Positions 16,984 through 26,675 are shown, numbered from the stretch's first letter. The stretch is DNA of 58,917 nucleotides from Chromatiales bacterium (GCA_020445565.1 JAGRGI010000068.1:25360-84276), one strand, 5' to 3'. Numbers and translations are program-made. Notes: generated by a model not told the origin, from the letters alone.

Positions 16984-18396
16984 TTGCGCCCTTGGATTGG
17001 TCCCCTGGTAACGGTGGTTTTGTGTCTCTGGCTTCCGCCTTCGCAGTGGTGGACCCAGCATACGCGCCTGGACGCGGTGCAGGCCCTTGGCGAACTCGTC
17101 GTACTCACCCGAAACAGCCCCACGACCTATTACATCGGAGCCCACGGGCCAGCCGGATTCAGCCTGGATCTGATCAGTCGTTTTGCCGACTCCCTGGGCG
17201 TCACACCCCGCTTCACGCTGGTGGACGACTTTGAGTCGATTCTGCCCAAACTCAGAGCCGGATCCGCGGATCTGGCAGCGGCGGGTATCGCCGTTACACC
17301 GCAACGGCAGCGAACGGTACGATTCGGACCGCCGGTGTTGCAGATCAAACAACAGGTCGTTTACAAGTCCGGCAACACCCGGCCCCGCAAACCGATGGAT
17401 CTCGTCGGCCATCAACTGGAAGTCATGGCGGGCACCAGTTTCGTGGAACGGCTGAAGGAATTGAAGAAAGACCTTGCGCCGCTCCAATGGACCGAGACGC
17501 AGGATCTGGAGGTTGAGGACCTGCTGGCCATGGTGTCCGAGGGCTCGTTGGAATACACCGTCGCCGATTCCAACCAGTTGGCGGTTCACCAGGGCTTTTA
17601 CCTGGAGTTGCGTGCCGGTTTCGACCTGACCGGAGATCAGGATATCGCCTGGGCCTTTGCCGACGATGGCGACGAAACGCTCCTGCTTGCGGCGCGAAAA
17701 TTTCTGTCGGAACTCAAGAACAGCGGCGAACTGGAGCGCATTCAGAATCGGCACTTCGGCCACGCGGAACGATTCGACTATGTGGATGCCCGCGCCTTCG
17801 GGCGAGCAGTGGAAAACCGCCTGACGGAATTGCGGCCGACCTTCGAAGAGGCGGCCGAGGAAAGCGGGCTGGATTGGCGTCTGCTGGCCGCTATTGGATA
17901 TCAGGAGAGCCATTGGAATGCCGACGCCACCTCTCCGACCGGTGTACGAGGCATCATGATGCTCACCCGGGCGACGGCTAAACGGGTCGGCATCGACAAT
18001 CGCCTGGACGAACGTCAGAGCATCATCGGCGGCGCACGTTATTTCGCCAAAGTAAAGAAAAAGCTCCCGGCGCGTATACCAGAACCCGATCGAACCTGGA
18101 TGGCCCTGGCGTCCTACAACGTGGGTTTCGGCCATCTTGAAGACACACGCAAGATCACTCAGGCGAACGGCGGCGATCCGGATCGCTGGCTGGACGTGAA
18201 GCGCCACCTACCCCTGCTAAGCCAGCCGAAATGGTACAAAAAGACCCGTCATGGCTACGCCCGCGGCAGAGAACCCATGCGCTATGTGGAAAACGTGCGT
18301 CGCTATCGCGACCTGCTGGCCTGGCACCTGGGACAGCGCAAGCGCATCAAAACAACCCACGAACCCTGGTTCGACATCAAGGTGCCGGCGATCTGA
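16984..18396 (+). CDS. mltF: Membrane-bound lytic murein transglycosylase F
   Basis: This 470-residue protein has an N-terminal signal anchor, a periplasmic solute-binding-like domain (ABC type 3; from GELVVLTRNSPTTYY to about residue 260) and a C-terminal SLT domain. The catalytic Glu is in GYQESHWNADA, followed by TGVRGIMMLT and the downstream AGC-type block MALASYNVGFGH. This is the MltF layout, in which the first domain controls the murein-cleaving second domain. TTG at 16984 is taken as the start because GGAG at 16971-16974 is well spaced and the signal sequence begins there. It runs divergently from the tRNA-Ser gene, and its leader overlaps the tRNA promoter region. Confidence 0.9.
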   Translation: MRPWIGPLVTVVLCLWLPPSQWWTQHTRLDAVQALGELVVLTRNSPTTYYIGAHGPAGFSLDLISRFADSLGVTPRFTLVDDFESILPKLRAGSADLAAAGIAVTPQRQRTVRFGPPVLQIKQQVVYKSGNTRPRKPMDLVGHQLEVMAGTSFVERLKELKKDLAPLQWTETQDLEVEDLLAMVSEGSLEYTVADSNQLAVHQGFYLELRAGFDLTGDQDIAWAFADDGDETLLLAARKFLSELKNSGELERIQNRHFGHAERFDYVDARAFGRAVENRLTELRPTFEEAAEESGLDWRLLAAIGYQESHWNADATSPTGVRGIMMLTRATAKRVGIDNRLDERQSIIGGARYFAKVKKKLPARIPEPDRTWMALASYNVGFGHLEDTRKITQANGGDPDRWLDVKRHLPLLSQPKWYKKTRHGYARGREPMRYVENVRRYRDLLAWHLGQRKRIKTTHEPWFDIKVPAI

Positions 18397-18403
18397 TCGA
18401 TCC

Positions 18404-19363
18404 CTACTGAGCCTTTACCGACTCCGCCTCCAGGGAAAGAAACACCTGGTAGGCATTGCGCCGATTGGCCGCCTCGAAGGCCGGCAGATCGGAAAATTCG
18501 GACCAGTCGATCGCGTCATAGGCTCCGGCAAAGGGCAGCATCTCTTCCACCGCTGCCCCCAGATGCTCGCGCAGAAAGGCGAGATAACGTCGTGTCAGGG
18601 AGATGGCCTTTTGCGGGTCACGGGCAGCCGGTCCGTGCCCAGGCACCAGCGCAACGATGCCACCGGTCTCCAGGCTCTCAAGCACCGCCAGCCACCGTTT
18701 GGTATCGGCGTCCCCCACAAAGGGTACCCTGCCTTCGAATATGATATCGCCAGACAGCAACACCCGGTCCGGCTCTACCAGCATCGCCAGATCGCCGTCG
18801 GAGTGGGCGGAACCAAGCAGTGTGATAATGAACTCGACGCCGCCCAGGGTAAAACGTGTGTTTTCACGCAGGAAGACATCCGGCACCACGATACGGGTAT
18901 TGTCGTTTACCCAGGGATCCAACGAAAGTCGGCGCTCTTCCAGGCGGGTCTTGGCCGCCGGCGACTGCAAGTAATCATTGGCGCCTGACGGGGCGATGAT
19001 CTCCGCGCCGAGGTCCTTGAACACCTGCAAACCGTAGATATGATCCGCGTGGTAGTGACTGACCACTACCGTGCGAACCGGAGCGTCGGTGATTTCGCGC
19101 AAGAGACCGAGAAACCTGGCGGCCAATGAAGGCGTTCCCAGGACGTCGAAAATCACCACGCCTTCATCGGTCACAACCGCGGCAGCATTGGATATGAATC
19201 CTTCATTGTCGGTAGCCGCACCGGCTTGTCCCTGAACGTAATAAACGTGATCGGAGACCTGCTGCAAGCGCATTTCCACACCAGTCGGCGGGTAGGCATC
19301 CTTTCCATGCGAAACCGACGCAATCAGCAGGCCGATCAGAAAGGCAGGAAAGAGTTTCGACAT
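18404..19363 (-). CDS. Periplasmic MBL-fold metallo-hydrolase, SoxH-like
   Basis: This is a 319-residue exported protein with a short signal peptide (to about residue 20). The zinc-binding motif HYHADH lies at about residues 104-109. Further metal ligands are likely the His in LGSAHSDGD and the Asp in LLSGDIIF, with the final His in PGHGPA. Overall it resembles SoxH-type hydrolases found near sulfur-oxidation or quinoprotein genes; the substrate of this group is not established. No sox gene lies in the window. It is tail-to-tail with mltF (7-base gap), and tadA follows 111 bases downstream. Confidence 0.8.
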   Translation of the reverse strand: MSKLFPAFLIGLLIASVSHGKDAYPPTGVEMRLQQVSDHVYYVQGQAGAATDNEGFISNAAAVVTDEGVVIFDVLGTPSLAARFLGLLREITDAPVRTVVVSHYHADHIYGLQVFKDLGAEIIAPSGANDYLQSPAAKTRLEERRLSLDPWVNDNTRIVVPDVFLRENTRFTLGGVEFIITLLGSAHSDGDLAMLVEPDRVLLSGDIIFEGRVPFVGDADTKRWLAVLESLETGGIVALVPGHGPAARDPQKAISLTRRYLAFLREHLGAAVEEMLPFAGAYDAIDWSEFSDLPAFEAANRRNAYQVFLSLEAESVKAQ

Positions 19364-19474
19364 AAGGTATTGCCCGTTTTGGACTCTGTGTATATTCCCA
19401 GCCCCGCCAGAGGCATTAGAGGATGCCGGCCAACGATCGCTGGCTCAGGCATAAGGACGAACCGCCCATCGTGC

Positions 19475-19960
19475 TTATTCCGGTACCTTGGCTGCACGCT
19501 TGCGGCGGCTGCGAAAGAAATCGCGCAACAACTCGGCGCTGTCTGTCGCCAGCAATCCCCCCTGGTAGACGATGCGATGATTGAATCCAGGCGACTCGCA
19601 CAGGTCCAAGGCCCCTCCCACCGCGCCGGATTTGGGGTCGGCAGCCGCGAAAATCACTCGCCGAATGCGCGCGTGCACCATGGCCCCCACGCACATGGCG
19701 CAAGGTTCCAGGGTCACATAGAGGTCGGCGTCCGGCAAACGGTAGTTGCCGGACGCCAGGGCGGCAGCTCGCAGGGCGACCACCTCGGCATGGGCCGTCG
19801 GATCACAGGCCGTGATGGGCTGATTGTGTCCTTGCGCCAGGAGTTCGCCATGGCGCACCACCACCGCGCCGACGGGCACTTCACCCTGCGTCTCGGCAAG
19901 ACGTGCAAGCTCCAGGGCCCGCCTCATCCATGCTTCATCGATTGCCTGGTCGGTGATCAT
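19475..19960 (-). CDS. tadA: tRNA-specific adenosine-34 deaminase
   Basis: This 161-residue enzyme converts adenosine to inosine at the wobble position of tRNA-Arg(ACG), allowing it to read CGN codons. The zinc and catalytic motifs are complete: HAEV (with the proton-shuttle Glu) at about residues 57-60 and PCAMCVGAM at about 87-95. Length and N-terminus (DEAWMRRALELARLA) match TadA. The gene follows the LysM/TPR gene at 30 bases on the same strand. A stop and purine-poor gap separate it from the SoxH-like gene. Confidence 0.95.
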   Translation of the reverse strand: MITDQAIDEAWMRRALELARLAETQGEVPVGAVVVRHGELLAQGHNQPITACDPTAHAEVVALRAAALASGNYRLPDADLYVTLEPCAMCVGAMVHARIRRVIFAAADPKSGAVGGALDLCESPGFNHRIVYQGGLLATDSAELLRDFFRSRRKRAAKVPE

Positions 19961-19990
19961 CCCTTGCCGCCCACGGATACATACAGCGAG

Positions 19991-21415
19991 CTACTGCTCC
20001 AAGCGGCGCAGAATTTCATCGACACGCTCGAGGTAACCGGGGGCGAAGCGGTTGTCCGGATCGACCTCCAGAACCTTGGCCCAGATCGCCTTTGCCTCGT
20101 TCAACTCTTGACGCTGAAAATGCTCTATCGCCTTGCGATGCAGACTGGCCGCAATTTCGCGTTGCAGCTGACGCTTGAAATCCGCATAGGTACGGTTGCC
20201 TGGATCGAGGATGGTCGCATCCTTCATGGTCCGCAAGGCGGCGTATTGATTATCCAACTCGCCTTTGTCGTACTCATCCAGCGCACGCTTGTAATAGCGC
20301 TCGGCCTCCGATTTATCCTGCACATCAGTCAACAGATCAACAATCCCGGGTTCACCCACGAAACGTTCGCGGGCACGATTCAGCACGGTATTGGCCTCAC
20401 CCCAACGACGCTGATCGATCAAGGCGCGTCCCTGGGCGCGGTAGCTGTCGAGCAGCAGCGCTGTCAAGGCCGCATCGCCGTTCAGGTCTTCAACGGGCTG
20501 AGACTCCAGCAGACCGATCGCCTGATCATAGCTGCCACCATCGAACAGGCCCTGGGCACGTGTCAGCAGGGAATCATCCGGAACCACGTCTACTGCGGGA
20601 GCCTCCGCGGCGGGTATCGTCTCACTCTGCGCCGCTTGAGGTTCCATAACGGCTTCCTGCGCAAGGTCCGGGGAAACGCCCTGCTCCTCCTGCGCTTCCT
20701 GGCTCACTTCCGCCTGAGCAGGTTCAATCTGCTCGGGTACCGGCCCCGCCCCGGGAACCACCTCGACAGGTATATCGACTGGAGATTCAACAGGCACGAC
20801 GGGTTCGTCGGGTAGGGGCGCAACAGCTGGCGCGGGACGCTCGCCGGGGATCTTCAGGCTCTGCCCAACCGCCAACTGAGAGGGATTGTCGATGCCATTG
20901 TAGCGGGCGAGTATGACGAATTTCAGGGGATCTCCGAGAAATTGCTCCGCTATCTTGGAGAGGGACTCGTCTCGCTGAACCTGGTACTGGAAGCTCTTCC
21001 GGCCCAGGTATTCGATGGGATCCACCTGAAGCTGTTCCAGCAGTTCACTGGCCCTGCGATAGCCTGGCTGATCCTGCAGAGCGAGCTCCAGATGCCGCCG
21101 GGCCTCACGTGTATCGCCGATTTGCAGCAATTCCAACGCCCTGTTATAGCGCTCCCTCGGCTCGAGATCTTCAACGACGGGTTCGGGCTCCGGCGGCATC
21201 ACCGGCTGCGTCTGCACCGGGGGCTGGGGCTGCGGTGGAGGTGCTTTTTTGACCCCTCCTCCCCCCAGTTCGCACCCTGCCGCAAACACAGATAACAGCA
21301 GGAGTGCCATAAGCCGCCATAATCTTGGCCGGTCTACCGCAGATGCGGCGCATCCACTAGGCGCACGAGCGCTTCCGACGGACGCAATCCATCGCCTGGA
21401 TTCAAACCTCATCAT
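19991..21415 (-). CDS. LysM and tetratricopeptide-repeat lipoprotein-like protein
   Basis: This is a 474-residue envelope protein. A hydrophobic stretch at about residues 36-46 ends in a lipobox-like AAGC. It is followed by a Pro-rich linker, TPR-like helices (about 90-125), a LysM domain (about 145-195, YQVQRDESLSKIAEQFLGDPLKF) and an acidic Pro/Glu-rich linker. A second set of TPR-like helices runs from about 285 to the end. LysM suggests murein binding. GAGAAGG ten bases before the ATG at 21415 supports that start, but it leaves an unusually long N-terminal region before the hydrophobic stretch. ATG at 21310 would instead give a normal but uncharged lipoprotein signal. The true start is therefore uncertain. 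Confidence 0.82.
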   Translation of the reverse strand: MMRFESRRWIASVGSARAPSGCAASAVDRPRLWRLMALLLLSVFAAGCELGGGGVKKAPPPQPQPPVQTQPVMPPEPEPVVEDLEPRERYNRALELLQIGDTREARRHLELALQDQPGYRRASELLEQLQVDPIEYLGRKSFQYQVQRDESLSKIAEQFLGDPLKFVILARYNGIDNPSQLAVGQSLKIPGERPAPAVAPLPDEPVVPVESPVDIPVEVVPGAGPVPEQIEPAQAEVSQEAQEEQGVSPDLAQEAVMEPQAAQSETIPAAEAPAVDVVPDDSLLTRAQGLFDGGSYDQAIGLLESQPVEDLNGDAALTALLLDSYRAQGRALIDQRRWGEANTVLNRARERFVGEPGIVDLLTDVQDKSEAERYYKRALDEYDKGELDNQYAALRTMKDATILDPGNRTYADFKRQLQREIAASLHRKAIEHFQRQELNEAKAIWAKVLEVDPDNRFAPGYLERVDEILRRLEQ

Positions 21416-21721
21416 GCCGTATGTACCTTCTCGTCCAACGACCTGCCTTCTCCTGCCCGCTTCAACGCGACCGGCCCGCCAGCACCGCTATGGCACGGCT
21501 TGGTCCGGTTCTGGAGCGCTGGCGAGCGCATTCAATATTCAGTACGCCTGATTCGCCTTCGTTGGATGTCGGCCAAGCAAGCATTCCACATCCAGCGGTT
21601 GTTGACGTACTGCGCAAACAGCGTAGGCCATTCGCACCGGTCAGGCGAGCGAGCCACCGACCGACAGACCAACCGCGCTTATTGTCCCACAGAAACGGTG
21701 CCTGTGGACCGATCAGGACCC
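21416..21721. other. Gene-free interval of about 300 bases
   Basis: This interval separates the LysM/TPR gene start from the stop of the TAXI gene. It must hold the promoter of the LysM/TPR gene. I see no convincing promoter pair, hairpin with T-run, RNA gene or conserved frame. Confidence 0.4.
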
Positions 21722-23038
21722 TCAGTCCTGCGTGGCAGCAACGCGTAGCCGACGCTGTACCAGCTCCGCGTGCACGCGGAGCTGGTACAGCTCGTCAGCG
21801 AATGCGAGTGGCACCTGGACCTTCAATATGTCGTCCTTGATTCGATCCAGCTCCTCCGCCAGGGTTTCATTTTCTTCTACGGTACGTTGCGGACCGATGG
21901 CCAGGTCCACCGCCTGGATCTCGCGATACCATCGATAGATACGCGACCGCATGCGCCAGCGATACAGGGGCGGCATGAATTTCACCAGCGGAATGAGCAA
22001 TGCCACCAGCGGCAGCAGCATCACCTTCAGCCGATCCATCAAGGATGCCGCCCAGAATGGCAGATAGCGCTGCAGGAACGGCGGACCGGAGCGGTAGTAG
22101 CGCTGCGCTTCCTTATGCAGCGGGAAAGCCAGAAACTCCGGCTTCGGAAAATCGCCCGGCGCGGCAAACAGTCCGCCTTGCCCATGAACCTCGGCAGCGG
22201 CCTGCAAGAAAAGGTCGATCAGTGCCGGGTGCAGTTCCGGTCCGGCAGCCAGATTCGCGGTCGGTGCCAGCAGCTCGGTGTTACGCGGTGGAACATCACG
22301 CCCCAGATCGACCACGCCCGCCGGAAGGGTGAGCCGCGAGAGATAGCGAAACCGCCGTACGTAGGCTTCCGCCCTTTGGAAATTCAGCAAACGCAGATCG
22401 TCGCGTAGCAGCAGAGTCCGTATCAATGGAGAGTCCGGACCGGCAATGAACATGGCCGCGTCCAGACTGCCGGCGCTCAGGGCCTCTACCGCCTCTGGCC
22501 CTCCCAGATTCGTCAATGTCGTGTTTGTCTGGGAAACCGCGTTGGCAGCCAGCAGGTCCAGGGCCACCGCATGGGTACCACTACCGTCCAGACCAATATT
22601 GACCCGCTTGCCCGCCAGCCCTACCAGACTGCGCAGTCCGTCGCCCATGCGATGAAATACCCAAAGCGGCTCGTAATAAACACTGCCCAGGCTCACCACG
22701 GCGCTGTCCGGCGGTGCCTTTACGCCCCCCTGCACCAAGGCAACGGCCGCACGGCCCTCTTGCAGCAGGTCCAGGTTTTCGACACTACCCTGGGTATGGA
22801 TCACGCGCAATTGGATGCCATGACGTGCCAATATTTCCTTGTAGCGCTCGGCATAGAGGGCGTAGGCACCGTCTGGCGCACCGGCGGCGAATGTGACTTC
22901 GCGTGGCGGAGCCGGATCGACAAACTGGTAGGCCAGCCAGAAACCGAGAACGGCAAGGACGATGACCGAGCCTACGGTCTTGAACAACTCGCGGTTGCCG
23001 CTCGCAGCGGGTGTACTGTGTGATTTGGAAATCGGCAT
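21722..23038 (-). CDS. TAXI-family solute-binding protein with membrane anchors
   Basis: This is a 438-residue protein. A hydrophobic segment at residues 22-41 is followed by a TAXI-type binding domain (FAAGAPDGAYALYAERYKEIL, GSVENLDLLQEGRAAVALVQGG, NIGLDGSGTHAVALDLL). Then comes a second hydrophobic segment at about 340-362 and a cytoplasmic-looking coiled tail. TAXI proteins usually serve TRAP transporters, but no TRAP permease is here, and the C-terminal membrane helix plus tail is not needed for transport. The start at 23038 gives a clean N-terminus; a longer frame to 23089 is possible. The gene is divergent, 112 bases away, from a GGDEF-EAL gene. A sensory role is therefore possible. Confidence 0.85.
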   Translation of the reverse strand: MPISKSHSTPAASGNRELFKTVGSVIVLAVLGFWLAYQFVDPAPPREVTFAAGAPDGAYALYAERYKEILARHGIQLRVIHTQGSVENLDLLQEGRAAVALVQGGVKAPPDSAVVSLGSVYYEPLWVFHRMGDGLRSLVGLAGKRVNIGLDGSGTHAVALDLLAANAVSQTNTTLTNLGGPEAVEALSAGSLDAAMFIAGPDSPLIRTLLLRDDLRLLNFQRAEAYVRRFRYLSRLTLPAGVVDLGRDVPPRNTELLAPTANLAAGPELHPALIDLFLQAAAEVHGQGGLFAAPGDFPKPEFLAFPLHKEAQRYYRSGPPFLQRYLPFWAASLMDRLKVMLLPLVALLIPLVKFMPPLYRWRMRSRIYRWYREIQAVDLAIGPQRTVEENETLAEELDRIKDDILKVQVPLAFADELYQLRVHAELVQRRLRVAATQD

Positions 23039-23150
23039 TGATTCGATTCGGAAAAGACAGCCCGTGTTACTGGACGAGCGCGGACGCAACTGCGTATATT
23101 GTCGCGGAAAACCTCGGTCGGGGCCATGGAGTAATAGAGGTATCCAGGCT

Positions 23151-25829
23151 GTGAACGCCTATAAGCGTGTCACTTGGCTGATTGCCATCATGGGCGTGGT
23201 GTCGCTTTTTACGGGATCCATCGCCTTGGCGGTGAGCTACCAGGCGGCACTGGAACAACAACGACAACGCCTGTCTGAAGCGGTTCAGGCACAGGCACGT
23301 CTGCTGCTGGCAGCAGCCCAGTTCGACCGCTTCATCCAAAGTCAGCAACTCGACGGCGGCTTGGACGCGGTCGGGCAGTTCAGCTCGGCCCACAAAGATC
23401 TCCGCGGTTTCGGCCAGACGGGCGAATTCATTCTTGCCCGTGGCAATGGCGATGATATCAGCTATCTGATCCGGCCTCGTTTTCTGGCGTCGAACGACCC
23501 CAGCCCCCCCATCCGACCCGACAGCGCCTTGTACCGTGCCGTCAACGGCGAGTCCGGCGACGCCATCTCCCTGGACTACCGTGGACACCGCGTGCTGACG
23601 GTGTACCGGCCGGTGCCAGGCACCAGACTCGGCATTGTCGGCAAAATCGACCTGGCGGAAATCCAGGCCCCGTTCCTGCGCGCCGGCCTGTACGCGGCGC
23701 TGGCGGCCATGGCCTTGATCGGTCTGGGCACCGTTCTCTTTCACCGGCTCGGCGATCCGATCGTGCGTGGACTGGTCGAAAGTGAAGAGCGCTTTCGCAG
23801 TACCTTCGAACATGCCGGCGTCGGTATCGCCCACGTAAACCCTGAGGGAAGGTGGCTAAGAGTCAATCAGCGCTTCTGTGACATTGTAGGCTACGAGCGC
23901 GAAGAACTGGTGGGCATGCCGCCAGCCACATTGTGTCACCCGGAAGACCGCGCCTCGCAGCAATTGCAGACCCGTCAACTACTGCAAGGCGACAGGGATC
24001 AATACGATCAGGAACTCCGCTACGTACGGCGCGACGGCAACGAACTTTGGGGCCATATCACCGTCTCCATGGTACGCAATCGCAAGGGGCATCCGAGCTA
24101 TCTGATCGCCGTACTGGAAGACATCAGCGAACGCAAGCAGGCGGCAGACCGCTTGCGTCAGGCCGCCAGCGTATTCGCCGCCACCAACGAGGGCATCATC
24201 GTCACCGACCTGCAAGGAAACATCCTCTCGGTGAACCGCGCCTTTACCGATATCACCGGCTATAAGGAGAAGGAAGTCCTCGGAAAAACCCCAAAAATTC
24301 TGCGCTCCGGGCGTCATCCGGAGCCCTTCTACGAGGCCATGTGGAACACCATCCAGCAAGAAGGTCGTTGGCAGGGAGAAATATGGAATCGCAACCTGGG
24401 CGGCGAAATCTATCCGGAATGGCTCACCGTCAACACGGTTCGCGAGGCCGATGGCACACCTATCAACTATGTGGCGGTTTTCTCTGACATCTCGGCCCTG
24501 AAGAAAAACGAAGAACAACTACACCTGCTGGCCCACCACGACGCGCTCACCGGTCTGCCCAACCGCCTGCTGTTCAATCTTCGGCTGGAGCACGCCCTGC
24601 AACGGGCAAAGCGCAATCATCGTAAAGTAGGTGTGCTGTTTCTCGATCTTGACCGCTTCAAAAACATCAACGACAGCCTCGGCCACCCGGTCGGCGACGC
24701 CCTGCTCCAGGAGGTTGCCAAGCGTTTGCAATCCCTGGTTCGGCAGGAGGATACCGTCGCCCGTCTCGGTGGCGATGAATTTACCATCATCCTGGAAGCG
24801 ATCCACCAAAGCGAGGACACGGCAATACTGGCCCGTAAGATCATCAAGAGCTTCGCCGACAGTTTCGACATGCAAGGCTACACCCTGTTCGTATCCACCA
24901 GCGTCGGCATTAGCCTCTACCCCGACGACGGCGAAATCGGCGCCGAACTACTGCGAAATGCCGATGCGGCCATGTACCAATCCAAGGAACGGGGACGCAA
25001 TGGCTTCAGCTTTTATACCCCGGAACTGACCACCCAGGTAATGAATCGGATACGTCTGGAAACGGAACTCCACGACGCCCTGCAAAATGGCGAATTCGAG
25101 ATTCACTATCAACCCATCGTCGAACTCAGCACCGGCAAAACCAAAGGTGCGGAGGCCCTTCTACGCTGGCGACATCCGCAGCGAGGTCTGGTCGGCCCAA
25201 ATTACTTCCTGGAAACGGCGCAAGACACCGGCAAGATCAACGACATCGGCCAATGGGTCGTGCGCAAAGCCTGTTATCAGTGGAGTGAATGGCTCAGTCT
25301 TGGCCTGTCGCCCGGTGTGCTGTCGGTGAACGTCTCCCCTGCACAGTTGCAGAGCGACGCCTTGCTGCACTGCATACGACAAACCCTCGAAGAAACACAA
25401 ATGCCCCCTCATCTCCTCAATCTGGAACTGAAAGAGGGCTTCGTCATGCGGCAGGAAAATGCGACGATTCAAATGCTCAATGCCTTGGGTGAACTTGGCG
25501 TAACCGTCTGTCTGGACGACTTCGGCACCGGATGTTCCTCGCTGCAATTACTCCGCCGACTACCCATCAGTGTCATCAAACTCGATCGGTGTTTCGTCGC
25601 CAAACTCGATAGCGACCCGGATCACGAAGCCGTTGCCAGAGCCGTCATCGCCCTGGGAAAGAGCCTGCATCTGTCAGTCTTTGCCCAAGGCATTGAAACC
25701 GAGGCCCAACGGGACATGCTCACCAGGCAGGGTTGCGACACAGGACAGGGGTATCTCTTCCATCCCCCCCTGACACTGGACGCCTACGACGACTTTCTTC
25801 ATTTTCCGAATGCTGAAGAGATGGAGTAA
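23151..25829 (+). CDS. Membrane PAS-PAS-GGDEF-EAL protein with altered EAL site
   Basis: This is an 892-residue c-di-GMP protein. Two transmembrane helices (about residues 7-27 and 175-197) bracket a periplasmic sensor of about 145 residues. Two PAS domains follow (about 210-330 and 335-455), then GGDEF and EAL domains. GGDEF is intact at 540-544, with an RQED inhibitory site five residues before. In the EAL domain Glu668 (AEALLRW), Asn (VNVS), Glu (LELKE), DDFGTG and IKLD are present. The usual AEGVE block, however, reads AQGIE, with Gln846 in place of the catalytic Glu, so phosphodiesterase activity may be lost. GTG at 23151 is preferred because AGAGG lies upstream and the protein then begins just before the first helix. 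The frame stays open to 22962, inside the TAXI gene. Confidence 0.92.
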   Translation: MNAYKRVTWLIAIMGVVSLFTGSIALAVSYQAALEQQRQRLSEAVQAQARLLLAAAQFDRFIQSQQLDGGLDAVGQFSSAHKDLRGFGQTGEFILARGNGDDISYLIRPRFLASNDPSPPIRPDSALYRAVNGESGDAISLDYRGHRVLTVYRPVPGTRLGIVGKIDLAEIQAPFLRAGLYAALAAMALIGLGTVLFHRLGDPIVRGLVESEERFRSTFEHAGVGIAHVNPEGRWLRVNQRFCDIVGYEREELVGMPPATLCHPEDRASQQLQTRQLLQGDRDQYDQELRYVRRDGNELWGHITVSMVRNRKGHPSYLIAVLEDISERKQAADRLRQAASVFAATNEGIIVTDLQGNILSVNRAFTDITGYKEKEVLGKTPKILRSGRHPEPFYEAMWNTIQQEGRWQGEIWNRNLGGEIYPEWLTVNTVREADGTPINYVAVFSDISALKKNEEQLHLLAHHDALTGLPNRLLFNLRLEHALQRAKRNHRKVGVLFLDLDRFKNINDSLGHPVGDALLQEVAKRLQSLVRQEDTVARLGGDEFTIILEAIHQSEDTAILARKIIKSFADSFDMQGYTLFVSTSVGISLYPDDGEIGAELLRNADAAMYQSKERGRNGFSFYTPELTTQVMNRIRLETELHDALQNGEFEIHYQPIVELSTGKTKGAEALLRWRHPQRGLVGPNYFLETAQDTGKINDIGQWVVRKACYQWSEWLSLGLSPGVLSVNVSPAQLQSDALLHCIRQTLEETQMPPHLLNLELKEGFVMRQENATIQMLNALGELGVTVCLDDFGTGCSSLQLLRRLPISVIKLDRCFVAKLDSDPDHEAVARAVIALGKSLHLSVFAQGIETEAQRDMLTRQGCDTGQGYLFHPPLTLDAYDDFLHFPNAEEME

Positions 25830-25856
25830 AACGCAATGAAGGCGCCGTTGACCACC

Positions 25857-26675
25857 TCAACGATCGCCCCGCCTGCCTCCCCGCACATCCATTACATCCC
25901 GCAACCGATCCCCCAGCCGGTTCACCGCCAGCACGACCAACATCAATGCCAAGCCCGGTGCCAGCACCAGGTGGGGTGCGACCAGCAGGTAGCGGGCGCC
26001 GTCGCGGATCATGCTGCCCCAGGAGGCTTGAGGCGGTTGCACACCCAACCCCAGGAAGGACAGTCCGGCTTCGCCGATGACCACGGCGGCGATACCGAAA
26101 GTGGCTTCAACGATCAGGGGTGCGGCGATCAGGGGTAGCAGGTGACGGGTAACGATGTAGGTATCGCGACTGCCCAGAGAAATCGCGGCCGTGATGTGTT
26201 CCCGGTGCTTGAGCGCAAGGACCTGTGCCCTGGCCAGGCGGGCGTAGCCGACCCAGCCGACCAATGACAGGGCGATCACTACGTTACCAATGCCCGGCCC
26301 CAGGATGCCCGCCAAGGCGATCGCCAGAAGAATACCGGGAAAGGCCAGAAAGATGTCGATGACGCGCACAACGATTTGGTCGATACGGCCGCCGAGATAA
26401 GCGGAAAGGGCGCCGATAAAGGTTCCGACAAGCGTGGAGACGGCCACCACCCCCAAGGCCGCCAACAGCGAGGTGCGGGCACCGACGACCAAACGCTCGG
26501 CAACCGAACGCCCCAGGTCGTCGTAGCCCAGCAGCGCTTGCGATCCGGGACCGCTCAGCAGCTGGGGGAGGTCGATGACGTCGGGCGTGAACGTCATCCA
26601 GGCGGGCAGGACGGCAAGCACGATCCATAGGGCAACGATCAGCGCCGAGAACCGCGCACCGGCAAGCAGCTTCAC
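25857..26675 (-). CDS. Peptide ABC transporter permease, DppC-like
   Basis: This is a 272-residue inner-membrane permease with five or six hydrophobic segments. It carries the DppC/OppC-type coupling region (ITAAISLGSRDTYIVTRHLLP) and the motif GEAGLSFLGLGVQPPQASWGSMI. It should form the translocation pore with the DppB-like partner. GTG at 26675 overlaps the stop of the upstream gene as GTGA, so it is translationally coupled; the frame to 26768 would only lengthen the overlap. It is the last gene of the operon, and no ATPase gene follows, because the next gene is convergent. Confidence 0.9.
   Translation of the reverse strand: MKLLAGARFSALIVALWIVLAVLPAWMTFTPDVIDLPQLLSGPGSQALLGYDDLGRSVAERLVVGARTSLLAALGVVAVSTLVGTFIGALSAYLGGRIDQIVVRVIDIFLAFPGILLAIALAGILGPGIGNVVIALSLVGWVGYARLARAQVLALKHREHITAAISLGSRDTYIVTRHLLPLIAAPLIVEATFGIAAVVIGEAGLSFLGLGVQPPQASWGSMIRDGARYLLVAPHLVLAPGLALMLVVLAVNRLGDRLRDVMDVRGGRRGDR

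Noticed and set aside
16855..18207. Minus-strand frame of 450 codons opposite mltF
   Set aside because: It is antisense to mltF, includes part of the tRNA-Ser gene and has no recognisable motif.
19226..20815. Plus-strand frame of 529 codons opposite tadA and the LysM/TPR gene
   Set aside because: It runs across two well-supported minus-strand genes and the space between them; no domain or start site is visible.
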